Notes under the pieces: generated by a model
What the model was told of the DNA's origin: nothing
Database searches by the model: none
Seen by the model: only the letters and a program-made list of their open reading frames with translations
Source of the DNA: Coriaria nepalensis
Taxonomy: Eukaryota; Streptophyta; Magnoliopsida; Cucurbitales; Coriariaceae
Direction of reading: 5' to 3'
DNA: 64,000 nucleotides
Assembly: GCA_027186245.1 (NCBI GenBank)
Contig: CP114486.1
Span: forward strand, 3,596,001-3,660,000
Shown: piece by piece, positions 33,780 through 47,396 of the stretch
Numbering within the stretch: the stretch's first letter is position 1
How the letters are laid out: every line of letters starts with the position of its first letter
Program-made: the position numbers and the translations under genes

Positions 33780-36260
33780 TGGAATCTCGATCGGATCTAA
33801 TATTACGTATACTCAACTTGTAGAAATTGTGTATAATTCTATCTATGTTGACTGTAGAAGTTATGTATAATTCTATTAATATTGACCGTAATAAATTTAG
33901 TTTACAACTATCGTACAAGTTATTTAGTAAAATGGTGTCTACCTCCATATATATAAGAAACGGCAAAAACGTGAAGGAATTTTTATACCACTTGCAAACA
34001 CAAGACGAAAAATCTCATATGTACGTGAAGTTGATTACGAAAACTCATGGAGATACACGTGGGAAAGAGAGTCATCAATTATATATCATTCCTAATCTTG
34101 ATTATCTTTTTAGGAGTGTCATACATGATCTTGTTACGAATAAAGATGATGATATTTCTAGAAGAGTCATGCCCGATCATGTTGCTAATAATAATGATGA
34201 CCGTTTTAGGAGAGATATGCTCGATCTATTGCTAATAATGATGAGGATCGTAGAAGTGACTTACCTATTTATGCTGCTAATAATCTTGAAAATTATGTGG
34301 ATTATTATGATTATGATCGTGATAGTGACAAAATTTTTGATGAGGACGGCGATGGTAATGTTAGTTTTGATGATGAAGAGAATGTCAGTGATAACCGTGA
34401 AGAGAACGTGCTTGCATATATGTTGAGGATGGTGATGTCGATGAAGCGAACAATGAAGCCAATGTTGACATAGGTTATAAGGATGACTTATTTATGAGAG
34501 TAAGCTTTATTGGGAATTTAACCAACACTTTATTAGGTCAAAATAACTTACATCACGTACCAAATGACCATGAAGTGCTGCAATTATCATCATGTATACC
34601 GCATTCACCATACCCAAGAAATGTAAATGAAAATGAAATTCTTGAATCAGTATCCCCTCAGGATACTTTTGTTGCCTCCACTGCTTCTCGGCCCTCCGTA
34701 CCCTCTAGGGATCAAACAAAAACTCTCCTGCATGGTTATAGTTATGTCCAAACTATTGATATTTTTTTTTCAAGCTAAACTTGTTAGGCTGCAATCTTGT
34801 AGTCAATGAATGGGAGGTCTTCCATTCTATAAGAGACTTCAATTTCACTCCCTCACTTATCTCTCTCTAGGGACTTATTCCCTCTTCAACACGCATCTCA
34901 GTTTCGGTTGTTTCTTCCTAATCGAGCGAAGGGGAGTTTTATATTAAATAGTATTTTACCTCGAAGAGGGAGCTAAAGAAAAGTCTACATATGTATGTGA
35001 TTCGATGAAATTTTGAGTTAAAGGTTAAGAAGTCTAACAAAACTATATTTGTTGTCATATATATAAATCTAAATTGTAAATAGCGGATCAATGCAACAAA
35101 AAGAAAGAATTCTTCATTTTTCAAAATTTGAACTATGAAGATCGATACACCTGTAATCTCACATATAGGCAGATCAACCATCGATAGGCATCGGCATTTA
35201 CTATTGGACTTCATGTAAGGGACAGGTACTAAGGATGTAACAAGGCTCCTAAAGTTCGAATGCTCATTGAAAATCTATGTAATGAGCTCATAATACAAAT
35301 TAGTTATTGTAAGGCATAAGAATCAAGATATATCACAAATGATCTTATTCGGGTTATGATCGAGGAAGGTTACAAGGATTTACTGCTATATTCAAGCATG
35401 ATGAAAAAGATTAATCTGGATTCTATGATTTCACTTGAGACAGATATGAACTACAAATTTCTTTAGTATTTCATGGCCTTTGGAGTAGCAATCAAGGTTT
35501 AGATTTTTTAGAAAGGTTATTGGGATTGATAGAATTTATTTGAAGTGCAAATACAAAGACATGATCCTATTGGTAATCACTTAAAATGGTAACAATCATT
35601 TTTGTCCAATTACTTGGGCTATAGTTGATTCAAAGAATGATCATCATGGAGAAGGTTCTTGACCTAGTTAAAGGGTGTGATTCCCGATGCTGTAAATTTA
35701 TTCTTATATCATATCGGGTAAGAAGTATTAATAACGCTATATGAAGTTTTTACCCGAATGCAAAGCACATTGCATGCATGTGGTACCTCGGGAATAATAT
35801 TAAAACCAATTTCAAGTGTGGTGGGGTTCTCAATATATTCTACAAGATAGCCAAAGTATACAAGGTTCGAGATTTAAACATATACTTCAATGAAATTAGA
35901 TAAAGCCATCCCGGTGTGGCAACTTATCTAAAGTCTGCTAGATTTCAAAATTGGTCGAGAGCTTATTTTAATAGTGATCGATATGACATAATAACTAATT
36001 ATATCTCAGAGTCTCTTAACAGTTCATTAAAGGATGTACGTGGATAGCCAATTATACCATTTCTCGATAGTGTCAGAAAGATAATAAGAACTTAGTTCTA
36101 CAACTGGAAATGCATAGCAAATAATAAAAGCTGCCTACTAACTCTCGAGGTAGAGAAAGAGATAATGAACATGCATTCTGAGTCTTGGAGAATGAGGGTT
36201 AAGGGAGTGAACAACAATATCTTCGAAGTGCTCGATGGTTAGATAATTTAGGTTTAAGAT
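33780..36260 (+). pseudogene. Mutator-like (MULE) transposase pseudogene
   Basis: Dead transposase of a Mutator-like DNA transposon. Translating across frames recovers the family's blocks in the right order: the N-terminal MuDR segment (INIDRNKFSLQLSYKLFSK near 33868, with local duplication around 33800-33885), an acidic Asp/Glu-rich linker (about 34100-34480), the 'YKDL' block (near 35370), the transposase core reading IGIDRIYLKCKYKDMILLVI then NNHFCPITWAIVDSKNDHH (about 35520-35655), and the C-terminal ARFQNWSRAYFNSDRYDI then SESLNSSLKDVRG (about 35935-36045). Many stops and frameshifts interrupt it, so no protein can be made. In place of the usual IDGTHLKGKY the core has IDRIYLKCKY. The element's termini were not located. 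Confidence 0.8.
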
Positions 36261-38208
36261 AAATTATTATTCAACACATGATATTTGTATCGCTTAAGCA
36301 ATGAGTAAAGACTTACGAAACTATCTTGATATCAATAACTAGCACTTCCTGTTTCGATATACACGTTATTCAAGCTTTGTATACATCATTTTCTTCAAGG
36401 ATGCATGTAAGGTCATGATGGACTAGAACTTCTATATCCTAAATTAAACAAACCATAATTCAAAAATAGAGATCAATGTAGGGAATCCAAAAATAGAGAA
36501 CAAAATACAATCTTGAAATTAATATATATATATCAACATGTAAATAAAATAAATTTAAATTTTAAAAACAAAGTAATAAAAGATTTGAAACAATCAGAGA
36601 GTTCAAATCTTGTTTCTTATGCTTAATGGGCCCTAAACATACTCATCGAGCATCAATAATATATCTCAAACCATTGAATACAGAGAATTCAAAAGCTCTG
36701 AGATACATAGCTCAAGTAATTGGAAACTTCATGCACACTTTATTTTTTACTCAATTTCACCCATTTTCACTCCGAACCAAGATTAATCAGTCAATCACAC
36801 ACATTTCAATTTTTTACACAAAAAATACTAAATTTTGACCCCAAAAAAAGAACCCTATAGTTTTTATGGGTATGAGATTTACCTTCGATGGTGGAAGTAA
36901 ATTTGTTTTGGCCATTGATTCCAACGAAAGCTTTTCGTCACTTGTTGTCCGGCATGGCTTTCTTTGGCGGCTCCTCCGTCCGCTGCTTCTATAACTCTGA
37001 AATGCTTGAGTTTTTTATTCAAACCATTTTCAACTTCATTGTCTCGGTTTTGTTTTGAAAATGAGATTTTCAAATGAAAATCAATAAGATGAAGAAGATG
37101 AAAAATAAAGAAGCGGAAGATGAAGAAGAAACCGAATGGTCGGCGAAAATGGAGAAAGAGAAGGTGAGTGATTTTTTTTTCTGTTTTTTTTATTTTTAAA
37201 CTTAACTGAAGAAATATTAAGTAATTGTATATTTGCTTTTAAATTTTTATTATAAAAGTAAAAAAAAAAAAAAAAATTTAGAGGCCGATTTTTCAAGATA
37301 AAATTTGTTGGATTAATATTTTGAATAAAATATTTTTGGGAGTTACTTTTACAAAAATTTTCTATATTTAATATATTATTTATTTATGGTGAGAATTTCA
37401 ATATATATTATTTAATTTAAAACATGCTGTGTTTGTATTTTTCCGTTTAATTACATATATTAGCCTGCGAAAATGTCATTTTTTAAATATATATGAGGAT
37501 GTAATTATTTGAAGTAATCTATAGAAATTTTATGAATATTGCATTTCCAAGAGATGAATTTGAATTTAAATTTATATGGTGTTTGGATAGTTAGAAAAAA
37601 TATTTGATATAATTTAATATAATTTATGAAAAAAATGTTATTAAAAATGAAAAATGATTGATGCGGACTGTCCATATCATTAAATATCTTCGCTTGTGGG
37701 TATATATGTTTATATAAGCATGTTTAATTCTCTTAAAATCTTCACAGTAAATTATACCAAAAAAATATATAACAAAACAAATTACACCAAATAATTATAT
37801 GTACTATAAAGTATACAGACATGTTGGATGTTTCGAGTGTCGGAATCTAATATATTATTTGGAGATAAAGTGTATTTGTATATGGGCCTGCAGAAACTTG
37901 AGGCAGTCCAGAGACCAGAGCCCAAAACTAGGTTTCCAAATAGCCCAACAACTATATTAGCTTGTGGATAATGATCAGACAATTACTAAGCGTAAGCCCA
38001 ACAACACAAACCCGGTTTCTGACCCAAATTAGAATTGACAACAAACATATTCCTTGGTTTTAACCCAACTCCACACTTCCTCAATAAACCGAAAATGGAA
38101 CACATCCATTTTGACATTTTTCTAAGAAGTTAGCTGAAATGCCAAAAACAGGCATCCTACCAAATTCACTTACAGATAGAAAAGAGCAATGACGAGCAGC
38201 AATAATAA

Positions 38209-38268
<60 letters not shown>

Positions 38269-40264
38269 TAAAAACAACATGAAACGCTCAATTTGTCGGA
38301 TTCTCCAACTTTACAATCTTCATTACTTAAAACGGGAGAAAGAAAAAACGAAAGAAGAGATGAATTGGGTCAAGCTGTCATATGTATGCCCATGATAATA
38401 ATTGTTGGAAGCAATTTTCACCCTTGTCCGGACATAATCAAAGAAGATATTGGTCAAACATACCAAAGTGACCGCCGGTTGTTGAAGAAGGCAAGCCACG
38501 TTCATGGAGTGAGGTATCGAGGTATGGGTGTGCCGACCAGGTCAAATCAGGACTTTAGTGTAGGATCTAGTCGAACATCTTTGTCTCAAAAGCTCAACTT
38601 AGGGGTTATGTAGAAGAGTATGTTGATCTATGTGGTCGGATTATTGAGCTATGCAGTAACAAAGATGAGGTCTAAAATTCTTACATGTCAGATACAATTA
38701 GGGAATATCAAAAGCACCAGGCCACTGCTAGTGCTAGTGTGTGTCAATTGGATCATGCCACTTGTAAAGACACATTTAGTATGATCTCCCATTAGGTAAT
38801 ACAAATATCAATATCAAAAATAGGTCAAAGGTTAAATCACTTTTCATATTGAAATATTTTCTCCATTTTTCTAAAAGATATTTTCTTTTTTAAAAGTTAA
38901 TTTAAGTATCGGAGAGGATGTACCGGAAGCAACCCCGACATGCCCTTCTCTTTCACATGCAAGAGCAGAGACCTAACTGAATAACATATTATTATTATAT
39001 GAACCGAATTTGTATATTAACAATAATAATAAGAGGTTTAATTAGATATATTTATTTTTATGCTAATGATCTTTTTGTTTTGGCTTATTTTATGTCGCTA
39101 GTTTGTGTATTTATAACGGTTAAGTCTAATTGATAAAAAAATATTATCAATCTATTTAATATCATAACATAACAATTAAAGAGATAGACATTTTAACTTC
39201 TGTAATAATTTTGTATTGACATTGATAGCATCGTTATATATTTTCGATAAGTTGTATAGTGACATAGCGTTGACAAAATTTAAATGAAATAAAATAATAT
39301 AATGATTAAAGAAAGCGTTGACACTGTTTGTTAGATAGCAATCATGCACGCATGAAACACCAACTGGAAAAATGAGGAGAGGCAAGTCCTATACATAGAA
39401 TGCCGGCCAAATTTCTAATTGATGCTGAGATTATAGTAAATGGGTTTGACTAAATTCTCGAATAGAGAGGAGACGAAGGAGTCTTTGAATTGACTAGCTA
39501 CCTGCATCTAACATTCTAACCTCTAAAGCAGTGGCCTAATGAGTAGTCATTGCCAGCAGAAATTTTCATCAATTCAAACATTGCAATTGGCCATTCTGAA
39601 CGTGATTCTCTTTTCCTCTTTGCTCTTCAAAATAAAAATAAAAATAAAAATAAAAAGTCAACATATCGTTAGTTGTCAACCGCCAATTTTACTTTTACTT
39701 GTTTATTTGTAATGTACCAAACCACCCCTCCCCCACATAGATGGAGATGGCATCACTTTCCCCCCCCCCCTTCAACTTCTTTTGTTACAGAACTTGAAAA
39801 TGTCTCTCCTCCCTTTCATACGAACTCTAAAAAGAAGGTTACAACAATCACAAAATTAGAAAAAAAAAAGTTAAAACATTTTAGGATAAGATTTCATGTG
39901 TCGGCATCCGACAAGATCCAAACTTTATACATGGCTCCTGTGATCACTTTTGCAAGTAATTAAGAGATAATGTCGCGTGCGACATAATTAATTGAAATAA
40001 CAAGTCAATTCCATTAGTTGTTGTGATGTTTTAAAAGTGATTATATACAAAAGCATAGCAATGATGTATATAGTACCAACACGCCAATTTTCTCTCACGA
40101 CCACCACCTAATTAAACTATCCTCTCTTAATTCAAACCCATCTAACTAAAACAACCAATTAAACCAACCAAGCCAGCTAGGTAGAGTAATAATAACTACT
40201 ATCACCCAATTCCACCTCTCTCTCTCTCTCTCTCACTCACTTGCCAAGAAAAACCAGACAACGC
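36261..40264. other. Repeat-rich spacer between the MULE relic and ACR8
   Basis: No supported gene. 36880-37200 has mixed composition with a GAAGATGAAGAAG-rich part that could be the far end of the MULE. A long (TA)n microsatellite lies at about 38212-38264. 38290-38760 has coding-like composition (a 106-codon frame from 38293 containing PMIIIVGSNFHPCPDIIKED) but I recognise no family; it could be another mobile-element remnant. (AAAAT)n near 39627-39656 and a poly(C) run near 39763-39772 are the other features. 40085-40264 is probably 3' UTR of ACR8, with a (CT)n tract near 40217-40233. Confidence 0.4.
38212..38264. repeat. (TA)n microsatellite, about 26 units
   Basis: Uninterrupted TA dinucleotides, the longest of several such tracts in the window. 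Confidence 0.95.
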
Positions 40265-42308
40265 CTATGAATGTGATCCGATTAACCCCAACTGATAGAG
40301 ATTCCGTCTCACTAAGCTGCCAAGGGATAACAACACCGCCCCACCAACTCCGACCGTTTGCTCCTCTTCCCTTTCTACTATTTGCATTTCCTTCACCGTC
40401 AAGTAACCCAACCCGATCTTTTCCCTAACCGATTCAATTATCTTTGGATCCGCTGCATTTCCCATTGAATCTGTCACATAGAAAATGTTCAAAGCAATGC
40501 CTCCATTAGTCGATGCCTCTGCCCTCGTCACATTAAGACCATTCTCCCTGAATGTTCTAGTAACATCCGCTAATAGACCCAGCCGATCTGTCGTGCATAA
40601 TTCTAACTTCACACCCTGTAATAAGGCAAGCTAACAATATTAGACATAACCAATGAAAATTTTTAACAAGCTAATAATGTAAAAAACAAACCTCAGAGGT
40701 TCTTCTTTCAACAGCAGCCCTTAAGCACTGTATCACTCTTTGCCGCTCTGGTTCCGAGCTTATTGGAGTCCCATCCGTGTGTCTAATGTAAAATTCCTGA
40801 AACATAAAATTCGCAAACAGCAAGTCAGGAAAAAGAAAATTTAAAAAAATATATAAATAAAACCCTCACAAATTCCGTTTTCAGGGTATGATCGTACCAG
40901 ATAGGCTATGTTTCGGGTAGTGTTAATAGTAGCATGGAACACGACATATTCCATGTCAGTCAACGTGCAAACAATGTCAAACAACAGTTTAGTTCGGTCC
41001 TTACACTGAACATTCAAAACCGAATAACCCCGTTCGGCCCAATTCTGAACCGTCACCACAGGGGAGACAATACCATTAAGCTGCAACATAGGTTTTCTTT
41101 CATAATCCCGGTCAGCAAACATCATTTGATGAAGCCTTCTTTCTGTATGGGTAACTGCCATAGAAATGGAGGTTTTAGCACTTCTAATGTCATTGTCTCC
41201 TTTAAGCACGTTTCTCAACCGAGGCATGATCATGTGAATTCTGTTAGAGTCTTCTATTGGGGAGCCCGAATTTCCATCCTTGATGTAAATTAAGGATGCA
41301 ATGCGGCCATTGTGGGTCCACACCTTGGCGTCGACTATATCGCATTGGAGTTCAGTCAGGACAGCAAATACCTCAGAGAGAAGACCGACCCGGTCTGTTC
41401 CAGTAAGTTCTAAAGCGGTCAAGCCATAAAAGTCGTCGTTGGTACTACCGAAATGAATGGTACCTAGTGACTGTAAAATTACAAAAACTTACAATCAGTT
41501 CCCATTCAATTGGAATTAATACCTATGAATTTGTAATTAAAATAAGAAGCCTAATTATTAAATTACCTGCTCGAGGTAGCTTATAACACTCTCCTCAGTT
41601 AATTTCTTCCCGTTTTGATCAGTCACATGAAAAACTGAAAGGAGCAATTACAAGAACATGTTAACAAACATGAATTCTATAATTATTTCCCAGAAAAAAG
41701 GAAGAATAGTGAAAGCTGTGTTTAATTACCATCCATGAACCACCGTCCGTCGGAGGAAATGTAGGCCTTCTTGATTGAAAGATTCAGATCCGTTAGAATC
41801 TGTACTGCCCCAAGGAGGATTCCATGCCTTCTAGCACTATCAACCTGTAAATCCCATTAAAAATCAACGACTAAAGAACAGAACAAACCCGTATAAATGA
41901 TTTTAAGCGGAGGATTTGAAGAGAAAATTTACCTTAACTACAGTAGCATTATTGCAGACGGCATTGTCGACAACCACCCTGCAAAATCAAGTGAGAGTTC
42001 GGTCGTGTCAGAGAGAAGAGATTTGTTGTCTTAATTTTCTGCGTATTTGAAAAGTTAGAAAAAGGGGGAAGAAAGAAAGTGTGAAGATTTGGCTAAAATT
42101 TACAAGGAGTGAGTGAAAGGGTGGAAAAAGCAGGTGATGTGAATCTACATGAAATTTATCGGGAAAATTGAAAGGCGAAGACGTCAAGCATAGACAGGTT
42201 GAATGAGCAAGATAAAATTAATCAGATAAAAACTAACCTGGGAGTGTTCATCCTACTAACAAGCTTTTCATATTCATCAATACAAGCAGGCCGCTCCATC
42301 TCAATCAT
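40265..42308 (-). CDS. ACR8: ACT domain-repeat protein ACR8
   Basis: ACR proteins carry four ACT domains and no catalytic domain and are thought to sense amino acids, by analogy with bacterial GlnD. Seven exons: 42308-42238, 41978-41933, 41844-41730, 41634-41567, 41470-40898, 40796-40692, 40615-40265; all GT-AG, joined in frame to 442 aa (Arabidopsis ACR8 about 441). ACT1 (about 22-100) begins [23 protein letters not shown]2 (about 110-190) has [23 protein letters not shown]3 (about 250-330) has [23 protein letters not shown]4 (about 328-405) has [20 protein letters not shown]. The tail [14 protein letters not shown] is the signature that singles out ACR8 within the family. A second in-frame ATG lies three codons downstream (42299-42297), so the true N terminus may be [13 protein letters not shown], as in the Arabidopsis protein. 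Confidence 0.95.
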
Positions 42309-43156
42309 CTTCTTCTCTTTCGTAGAGGAAGAAAACTTATTGAAAAACAGAAAGCCCAGATGAAATTGCTAAATACTCTCTGTGTTATTCACAGCTTAAA
42401 CGACGAACAAATCGAGAGAAAAACTTTCCGCTTGCAACGCTAGAGATTGTACTCTCTCTATCCAAGAGTCCTTAACTTTGTTTGCGGTCAATTAGGTCTT
42501 CTTGGACCAAATCGCCATGAACAACCAACCTTCTCGCCAAACCTCGGTAGTAGCTGCTGCTTTCTCTCTCTAAAAAAGAGGAGCGAGAATTCTTTCTTCT
42601 CTTACCAAAAAAAAATTCGTTTTTTCTTCTTCTTTCTCGCAGAATCTTTGTGAGCACAAAGCACGCCTCGTCTCCTTCCCTTTAAACCCGGCGGCAGGAG
42701 GAGAGAGTCTGAGGTCTTATTTACATTTTCAAGCTATTAAAAATAATTTCATTTTATTATTGTTATTGTTATATATTTTTTATTTTTTATTTTTTAAATT
42801 TATTTACGAGGCTTTAGTGTTTCACGTGCTGACTACCGCCTGCCCAAAACGACTGCCCGTACTGACCTTACTCCTCCTCTTTTTACCTTTTTTTTTTTCT
42901 TTAAACCAACAACAAAACTATTTGTTAGCAATTCCTTCACATGCAATGATCTCAAAAGATGCAGCGGCCGATTCTTGACGAACGGGAAGGGCCAGCCCCG
43001 ATCCCACATCCCTTCCTACTTAAAATTCTGAGATTTGCCGTCGCCAATTATGATAACTCATATGTCATTCCGGTCGTTAATTACATTGTCATTGTCTTAA
43101 CCACAGTAAATTAATAAATTTCATACCTCTCTTAATTTCAAAATAATATAACATTA

Positions 43157-43188
<32 letters not shown>

Positions 43189-43929
43189 TCGGATCTAGCG
43201 ATTCTTACAAGTCAAATTTAGAAAACTCAAATTTGGATATTGGGAAAGAAGTAAAAAAGGAAAAAGAGTAGAGAATTTCTAAAATTTCTTATATTACGTT
43301 ATCCTTTAATAATTACACACACACAAAAAAAAAAAAAAAAAGTTATATATATAGAGCAACCTAGCTGATAATAAATTTACATGTGTCGTATACAATAACA
43401 AATAAAAGAATAGTTATGTTAAGCTACTTACTTGTACAGAAAGAAAAGCTTTATATAATGTGTCGTGTTTTCCTCTTCGCATGTATAAGTAAAATTTATT
43501 ATCATAACACAAGATATAATGTGCTAATCTTAAAGTGCCATAAAACATTAGATTCCTTAACAGTCATAGTAATCATAGATTGACGCATGTTTTTTTAATT
43601 AATAAAGTAAAATCTAACTCTTTAATCAAAAATTAATAAAGTCTATTTTCTTACTTCACTTTTCCTAATCGTCTTCCTAACTAAAAGATCATGTATAAAA
43701 TAGTGAGAGGGAAAGAAAATAAGATAATAATTGTTTAGTCTCTGATAATTTTGTTGTTAAAATCAAATTGAATAAAATGGATGATACACACAAGACATTA
43801 CGTAGAAGTAGAGATTTAGCTACTTTGATATTGCTTATATGAGTAACTCTGGTGCCATTTTCCCATCAAGTGGTTTAACAGAAAAGTTAGTTAGGAATAT
43901 AATGAATGAACAAAGAAACATTGTAAATT
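42309..43929. other. ACR8 leader/promoter and AT-rich spacer
   Basis: 42309-42720 contains the ACR8 leader, with CT/GA-rich stretches. A (TA)n tract lies at about 43160-43188 and a poly(A) run at 43326-43341. No gene is supported. Confidence 0.45.
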
Positions 43930-44520
43930 ATGTGATAGGTTGCTCTAGTATTAATGATCTATGGAATTTCCTGAGGTGTTCCTATAATGGATTTTCCCTT
44001 GAGAATAGCTAGGAATTTTTCATACTCTCCTTTACAAAGAGAAACTTGATCATTAGAACTTGTAGATAGAACCAGTAGGAGCCACCATTCCAGATACTTG
44101 ATTTGCATTATAAAACTTTTGTGATTTGTGTCGATTAGAGTATCCATTTAGTTTGTAACACTTAGCGACCAATCATCTTGCAATGTTCACAAGTAGGAGC
44201 TTATGCATTTCCTACCTTGAATCATTTTTCTATAGTGTATCCTATAATCTTACAAAGGCTATAAACACAACTTCTGTTTCTTTACGTATTCCCATTGAAT
44301 TTATTTACTGCCATGGCTGCTGCTGATTCTGTAACAACACTTTCTGAGGTAGATTGTTCATTAGTTCTCTCTTGATTGTTGATTTGGTTATAAACATTGT
44401 TACCAGCAGGTAATAAATATGTTTCTGGATTAGGTAATCTCCCATTTATAAAAATTAATTGTGATCTTTTCATGGATCTAGACCACAGTTCATAATTATC
44501 ACGAGTTAGTAATTCAGTAA
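43930..44520 (-). pseudogene. Ty1/copia retrotransposon gag relic
   Basis: On the minus strand the sequence reads DNYELWSRSMKRSQLIFING near 44500-44435, the usual start of copia gag (NY-x-W-x-RSM). Further on, at about 44175-44110, comes a remnant zinc-knuckle region, C-x2-C (CEHCK) and, after a frameshift, CYKLNGYSNRHK, which corresponds to the CYK-x-HGYP motif. Then SSNDQVSLCKGEYEKFLAIL matches the linker after the knuckle. Several stops and shifts break it. LTRs were not found. Confidence 0.6.
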
Positions 44521-45049
44521 TTAAGATATTCTGTGATTATGATCATGATCTAATTTATAAGGATTTTAAAGTTTATTAAAATTGATGAAAATATTATTTT
44601 CTCATTTTCCCTTTTCTCTCCCATTCGTAAATTAGGTTTAGAAAGTTTATCCCTTTGTGCAAACCAGAATCCTTCCCATGCAGAGATAAAATTTACTGAC
44701 TAAGCTTGCCTACTTTCACTTGCGATCAGAGAAGATGAAGGTTTGCTTCTCTCGGTGAAGAAAATAGTATCGGAAAAGAATGATTCTGAAGACCGTGTCA
44801 ATAATAACTAGCGATGCTTTAGGGATTCTTAAAAGTCAAACCTGTCAATGTGAATATAAACAAATTCATGATCGAGGATCTGAAAGGATATACTACTCAT
44901 TCAAACTACTCAAATAGGCTTAGAAGTACGTTTGCTTATACTAGAAAGGCAATGTCTCATTGATTGGAAGTACGTTTTTGGTTTGTAGCTGTAGAAATGA
45001 CGTTGTTAGGGAGGCACATTGTCGGACTGCATATTTTTGGGTCTGAATA

Positions 45050-45766
45050 GCTATTGTATCGACACGTGTCAGACAAATAAGTTGTCTCACAAGCTCTTGG
45101 GTCCCACGGCCAGGCCTCTTGGTCTGCGTGTCACGTGCAGGAGCATCAGAAAACACGTTCGACTGTTGGTTGCTGTCTCAGCAACCGACCCTACTACGTG
45201 GCACGGCCCAAAAAGCCCTTAAACAACGTTTTACCGTTACTGTTTCTAAATAAATTCCCTCCGTTACATTTAACGGTTTAACAGTTTAGATAACCAGACC
45301 GTTGGATATGGAGGGACACTGCGGCGGCTGGCGGGAAGATCTCCATATTTCCCACCAAACACGTCTGCGGTGGTGGGGTCCATGACACCATGTCATCACG
45401 GATATATCACATCCATTGGGTAATGTGGGGTCCGCAATATTGAGCGGCTTTTGGAAACGCGGTAGAGCCGTGTAACTAGTATAGGCAAAATAGTACGGAC
45501 ACGTGGGGTCACGTGATAGGCTGGAAACTTGGTCCTCCTCACTCTGACATTTTGAAAATCGCGCTCTTTTTTCTTGGGTTTCCATGATAATAGCTTTATG
45601 AGTCGTACATAAATGTGGCGCCAAATTCGAAAAACGGAGAGAGAATTTCGCGTGATTACTGATTAGATGAGATTCAGAGGAGAGAGAGAGAGAGTTTTTG
45701 TCATACAGCGGCGCCGTGGATTTCTCCGTCAGACACTACACCATGTTTTCCTCTCGGTGATTTTTT
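45050..45766 (+). promoter_or_regulatory. Orphan promoter-like island with ACGT boxes and an E2F-type site
   Basis: Contains a dense set of ACGT-core elements (CACGTGTC near 45064, TCACGTGC near 45130, TACGTGGC near 45196, ACACGTGG near 45499 and TCACGTGA near 45510), which are ABRE/G-box type sites. GGCGCCAAA at about 45617 matches the plant E2F consensus read in reverse. A (GA)n leader-like tract follows at 45678-45693 and an ATG at about 45742 that runs four codons into a GTGATT donor-like site. No coding exon follows on the plus strand, and I found none on the minus strand facing away, so the gene it served is unknown or lost. Confidence 0.35.
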
Positions 45767-46436
45767 ATTTTTTATTTTTTATTTTCCTCTTCAAATCATT
45801 TCAGTTTATATATATTTTTGTACATTACTTAGAATCATAAGCACAAAAGTCTCAATCAAATCCTGGCGTATCTGATTTATTTTGACCAGAAAATATAGAC
45901 GGTTTGACTAAGGGATTAAATGTCTCTTTGCCCAACAGCTTCTGGGATTTTTCTTGTTCATATAAAGACGGCAGAGGGTAACAGGTGTTTACTTTCTAAG
46001 TAGTACAAACAGAGCTAAGCAAAGTAGATGTTGATGCGACATGTCGTCCGATCACTATCAGGATGGGCTGGAGTTTCTACAAAAGAGTAAGCAGTAGGTG
46101 ATAGGAAAGAAGAGTCACATGGCATGCCAAGCAAACGTTTCAACGTACATGCGACCAAAAGCAAGGGGAGATTTGTTTGCTTGCCTTACAAGTTCAGGTT
46201 TTCCTTTATTTTTTGTTTACTAATTAAAAGTAGAATATGATGCATACGGATTACGACTCACTCTGCACCTAACCAACCATTCTGAATTCAAACATGCATA
46301 TAGATTTGATATTTTTCCTCATGGTTAATTATGTTTAGTTATTATAGAGAAAATTTTGTAACTTTAGGTATAGTTTAGATGGTTTAAAATTGAGCATTAT
46401 ATTTAATTCAAAATAATTGTTTAAAATTTGTAAATA

Positions 46437-46468
<32 letters not shown>

Positions 46469-47360
46469 ATTTATCGACGTCAGAAAAATTCATCATCGAA
46501 AAATTTGAAAAATTAAGAGGATTTAAATATTGGGATTGAGCTTTGACAATTTAACCTTTGGCAAAATATAATTAGAAATATGAGTAATGCACGCGTGCTA
46601 GAAAGTTAAAATAGTTTTCGCATTAAAAAATAAAATGAAACAAAAAAAAATAAATGCTACATAAATTAATGTGACTTCTAACTATGTGGGAGTATTAAAA
46701 TTAATATAGGTTTAACTTTCTTTTCGACGTATTTACTGACGAGCGGACTAAACTAACTCTAACAAAGTAAAATAATAATAAATGGAAGTTAAATTAAATG
46801 TTGAAAGAATCAAATTAATGAATAAGTAAATAAAATTTTAGTAAGATGATAGAATTAAAAACAATAGATCTAAACTATGACAAAAAATTAACTTTAAATT
46901 AAATATATTCATATGAAAGTGATAAATGAAAATTTAAATGAATAAAAGAGGGACAAAGGTGTCTAATCCATAATCAATAAATTAAGACTATCACTCATGT
47001 AAGAACTCAGTATTCTAATTCTTAATTCCAAATAATATATCTAAAGAAATACATAATTCTCGGATGAATCGAAAAAAATAAGTGTCGAAAGACTGAAAGA
47101 ATTTTGCTAGAGCTATATTTAATGATGGAGTTTTGGGTGCGTTAATATCGGTTGATGCTCCATTTACTTTTACCAATGCTTTTTTATTTATAGACAAACA
47201 ACTTGATAGAATAATCGTAAATAAGTCGAAGTAAACTTCTCACTCCCTCATCCACTTTGTGGGCCGCATCCTTCTTTTTTAGTGGATGATTGTGTGATTC
47301 AAATTATAGTCATATCCAATCAACTTTTAATCTAAGTTCATTGAAATAAAATTCTCCTCA

Positions 47361-47396
47361 CATTTTCTATTATTTCGGCTGAAACAATAGAAAATG
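47361..47396. repeat. Short inverted repeat (hairpin)
   Basis: Arms CATTTTCTATT-TTTC and GAAA-AATAGAAAATG pair over about 15 bases with one mismatch around a GGCT loop. It abuts a 62-base tandem duplication. Function unknown. Confidence 0.8.

Noticed and set aside
33130..37200. Terminal inverted repeats of the MULE from CT-rich 33.1-33.3 kb and GA-rich 37.08-37.2 kb
   Set aside because: Both ends are complementary only in composition (CTTCTT versus GAAGAA); I could not align them base by base.
45286..45624. 112-codon minus-strand frame in the promoter-like island
   Set aside because: No family resemblance; composition explained by the GC-rich ACGT-box region.
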